In this document: piece by piece, positions 6,369-8,015 of the stretch
Layout of the letters: each line of letters begins with the position of its first letter
Numbering within the stretch: the first letter of the stretch is position 1
DNA from: Clostridia bacterium
GTDB taxonomy: Bacteria; Bacillota_A; Clostridia; Oscillospirales; CAG-272
Length of the DNA: 8,015 nt
Direction: 5' to 3'
NCBI GenBank assembly: GCA_017414585.1
Contig: JAFQLN010000043.1
Coordinates: 1 to 8,015, forward strand
The notes under the pieces: generated by a model
What the model was told of the DNA's origin: nothing
Databases searched by the model: none
The model's input: only the letters and a program-made list of their open reading frames with translations
Made by a program: the position numbers and the translations under genes

Positions 6369-6399
6369 TTCCATGCCTCACATATTTTATCCTATATGC

Positions 6400-6428
6400 A
6401 GTATACCATGTTCCGTACGGATTTACAA
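6400..6428 (-). promoter_or_regulatory. Promoter for the PAP2-GNAT pair
   Basis: On the minus strand TTGTAA (6428-6423, 4 of 6 consensus) is followed by 17 bases and TATACT (6405-6400, 5 of 6). Transcription would start near 6393, leaving a leader of about 25 bases that contains GAGG. The element lies in the 88-base gap after the lipoprotein stop at 6457. No terminator is seen in that gap, so some read-through from the lipoprotein gene is also possible. Confidence 0.72.
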
Positions 6429-6456
6429 GAGTGTCGGACAATTTTTCGCCATTCCT

Positions 6457-7749
6457 TCATTTTTCAGATATTTTATAGAACCGCACGCTGTTCATGACAG
6501 GCCGGATCACTTCATCAAAGTAACCGTCCGGATCGTCTTCAAAGGTCAGATATGCAATCCGGTAGCGCCATGTACTGTTCGGATCAGATTCCCTTGCGGG
6601 CAGGAGGTATTCACAGATGTACCACGTCACACCGATCTGTTCACCCTCGGAAACGCTTTCCCGTCGATAGAGGATGTAGTCAATGCCCGATTCAAGTGTT
6701 CCCCGCGCTTCCTCCGCATACTGCGCCGTATAGGACGGTCCTTCCGCATCCGGTGCAGGTTCGTTCCACGGCCGATCGGAAAAATGGTAGAATTCCATAC
6801 GCTTGGTCGCATATCTGCCCGAAAGCATCCGCGGCGCATCGCTGATGACGGAATGGTTCTCCCAAAGCCACACGTCCGGCAGCTCGAAGCGCATCAGCCA
6901 TTCTTCCATGTCTTCACCCGAAAAAACTGCGTTCAGCTCCTGTGCTACAGGGAATGCTCCCATCTCCGCTGTCCATGTGCGTGCAGAAGAAATCATCGGC
7001 AGCAGGATTTCTGAATAGCAGTCCGGATGATCGAATTCGTAAGTGTACAGGGTAAAATATGTCATTGTCCCGCCATACATTTCATAGAAGACATGATATT
7101 CCGTTCCGCTTTCCCCCGTGGACAGGAATGCAAAGGGAGAGGTATAAACACAGAACCGCTCTCCGGAAAGCGTTGTCCCTGTCAAAGCGGTCTGTGCATC
7201 CAGTGTCAGTTCCGCACCGCAGGAAGAAAATGCCCCGCCCTCTCCGTCCAGCAATTCTCCGTCTGCCGGATAGAGACAGGAATCGGAACGAATGCGGTCA
7301 TACTGCACCGTGTCTGCGCGAAGACGTTCTTCCTTGCTTGAAAAGGCATAAGTTCCGTACCAGTGCCATGCTCCGTCATCGTACCGGTCAAATACAACCG
7401 CACCGACAGCGGACAGCCGATCCTCTGCCCCGCCCTGCGAAAAAACCTTGGTAAAGTTGAATGTGTATGACGGTCTTTCGTGATACAGTATGCTGAGTTC
7501 CGCCGTTTCTCCGCTGTGGACATCCGTACAAATCACTGCCGGAACGTAGACCGGGGGTGTATACGGATCCTCCGGTTCGGTTTCGGATGTTTGGGTTTCC
7601 CGTTCCGGTTCACCGGTTTCTGTCGATTCCGGATTCTGTACCTGCGGCAAAGTCTGCTCCTGTGTCTGTCCGGTTTCCTGTACCGTGCATCCGACTGCCA
7701 TCCAGCCTAAAAAAAGAAGCACGGTCAGAATACGTGCAGTCCATTTCAT
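6457..7749 (-). CDS. Putative secreted lipoprotein of unknown function with a duplicated domain
   Basis: I do not recognise a named family for this 430-residue protein. The N-terminus is a lipoprotein signal: MKWTAR, a hydrophobic stretch, then MAVGC with Cys21 as the probable lipidated residue. Residues 22-66 are a low-complexity linker rich in Thr, Glu, Gln and Pro, as often found between a membrane anchor and an extracellular domain. The rest is rich in aromatic and acidic residues. Two segments resemble each other: FDHPDCYSEILLPMISSARTW (239-259), closely matched by DDPDGYFDEVIRPVMNSVRFY (405-425). Each ends a stretch of about 150-170 residues, suggesting two copies of a PsbP-like or similar alpha/beta domain. 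GGAGGG about 7 bases before the ATG at 7749 supports the start. No clear promoter is seen; only weak TATAGC-like boxes lie upstream near 7771. It should be anchored outside the cytoplasmic membrane. Confidence 0.82.
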   Translation of the reverse strand: MKWTARILTVLLFLGWMAVGCTVQETGQTQEQTLPQVQNPESTETGEPERETQTSETEPEDPYTPPVYVPAVICTDVHSGETAELSILYHERPSYTFNFTKVFSQGGAEDRLSAVGAVVFDRYDDGAWHWYGTYAFSSKEERLRADTVQYDRIRSDSCLYPADGELLDGEGGAFSSCGAELTLDAQTALTGTTLSGERFCVYTSPFAFLSTGESGTEYHVFYEMYGGTMTYFTLYTYEFDHPDCYSEILLPMISSARTWTAEMGAFPVAQELNAVFSGEDMEEWLMRFELPDVWLWENHSVISDAPRMLSGRYATKRMEFYHFSDRPWNEPAPDAEGPSYTAQYAEEARGTLESGIDYILYRRESVSEGEQIGVTWYICEYLLPARESDPNSTWRYRIAYLTFEDDPDGYFDEVIRPVMNSVRFYKISEK

Positions 7750-7836
7750 CTTTCTGCCCTCCGTGTATTTCGCTATACTTTATTGACGTATTCCGCACAT
7801 AAAAAGTTCCGAACAATCTGCAGAAACATGAAAAAT

Positions 7837-7881
7837 GGGCGTGTCGCATTTACATTGAAAAGTGTAATTTGCGACACGCCT
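7837..7881 (-). terminator. Long hairpin upstream of the lipoprotein gene, probable minus-strand terminator
   Basis: GGCGTGTCGCA (7838-7848) pairs perfectly with TGCGACACGCC (7870-7880). After a small internal loop, TTACA (7850-7854) pairs with TGTAA (7863-7867), closing an 8-base loop. On the minus strand the stem is followed by CATTTTTCATG, a usable though offset T-run. On the plus strand it is followed by TTCTCGC, a poor one. It probably ends a minus-strand transcript coming from beyond the right edge. It could also belong to the neighbouring palindrome cluster. Confidence 0.6.
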
Positions 7882-7905
7882 TCTCGCTATTTCAAGAATA
7901 AAGCT

Positions 7906-7939
7906 CTACTTTTTCTCCTTTAGCGAGGAGAAAAAGTAG
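7906..7939. repeat. Perfect 13-bp inverted repeat
   Basis: CTACTTTTTCTCC (7906-7918) and GGAGAAAAAGTAG (7927-7939) are exact complements around the 8-base loop TTTAGCGA. The right arm can alternatively pair with a third copy of the motif: GAAAAAGT within it is complementary to ACTTTTTC at 7951-7958. No gene overlaps it. It is the first of three closely packed hairpins that run to the right edge. Confidence 0.75.
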
Positions 7940-7974
7940 CAAAAAGAGGAACTTTTTCGGAAGTCTTGGGCATT

Positions 7975-7994
7975 TCGACCTCTGCGGAGGTCGA
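7975..7994. repeat. Perfect 8-bp inverted repeat with a 4-base loop
   Basis: TCGACCTC (7975-7982) and GAGGTCGA (7987-7994) are exact complements around TGCG. On either strand this would form a tight, stable hairpin. It has no T-run after it, so it is not a typical terminator. It lies between the 13-bp inverted repeat and the GC-rich hairpin at 7996-8012. Confidence 0.75.
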
Positions 7995-7995
7995 T

Positions 7996-8012
7996 GAGGG
8001 GCTCTGCCCCTT
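7996..8012. repeat. GC-rich inverted repeat at the right edge
   Basis: AGGGGC (7997-8002) and GCCCCT (8006-8011) are complementary around a 3-base loop, with a further G-T wobble outside. It follows two bases after the preceding hairpin. The sequence then runs off the window, so the end of the repeat unit cannot be seen. GAGGGGCTCTGCCCCT-like cores are familiar from intergenic repeats in clostridial genomes, which supports a repeat rather than a gene-specific signal. Confidence 0.65.
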
Positions 8013-8015
8013 CAA

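Noticed and set aside
6325..7014. A 229-codon plus-strand open frame opposite the lipoprotein gene
   Set aside because: It is antisense to the lipoprotein gene and to the PAP2 promoter. It has no ribosome binding site and shows the Arg/His/Cys/Pro-rich composition of a shadow frame.
7906..8015. CRISPR array or tRNA gene in the right-hand palindrome region
   Set aside because: The units differ from one another, are not regularly spaced direct repeats and do not form a cloverleaf.

Overview
The window looks like chromosome from a gut-type clostridial Firmicute (Bacillota) of fairly balanced base composition. The best evidence is the ylxM-ffh-rpsP-khpA block, an order known from Firmicutes, together with near-consensus sigma-A promoters and Shine-Dalgarno sites of the GGAGG type. 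No rRNA, tRNA, CRISPR array or transposase gene is visible. The closest clostridial family cannot be fixed from this sequence alone.

Layout. Positions 1-1419 (minus) hold most of a sodium:solute symporter gene that runs off the left edge. Its promoter lies more than 200 bases upstream of its start codon. The roughly 210-base leader between them folds well on paper and ends in an intrinsic terminator hairpin just before the ribosome binding site. A second leader segment can pair with that terminator, so this looks like a cis-acting attenuator or riboswitch of a class I do not recognise. Positions 1689-2681 (minus) encode an APH/choline-kinase-type small-molecule phosphotransferase with its own extended -10 promoter. 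A divergent intergenic region then carries a perfect consensus promoter (TTGACA-17-TATAAT) for the plus-strand block ylxM, ffh, rpsP and khpA (2908-5225). This block covers co-translational protein targeting (SRP), the 30S subunit and an RNA-binding KH protein. It stops at a terminator after khpA instead of continuing into rimM-trmD-rplS.

Facing it on the minus strand are a lipoprotein of unknown function with an internal duplication (6457-7749), a PAP2-family membrane phosphatase (5820-6368) and a GNAT acetyltransferase (5280-5774). The last two probably form one transcript from a promoter at 6400-6428 that ends at the shared terminator 5230-5265. The right end (about 7838-8015) has no gene. 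It holds four consecutive hairpin-forming inverted repeats that look like a terminator followed by a mosaic intergenic repeat continuing beyond the window.

The most notable parts are the symporter leader with its competing structures, the palindrome cluster at the right edge, and the duplicated domain in the lipoprotein. The remaining genes look like ordinary, intact members of known families.
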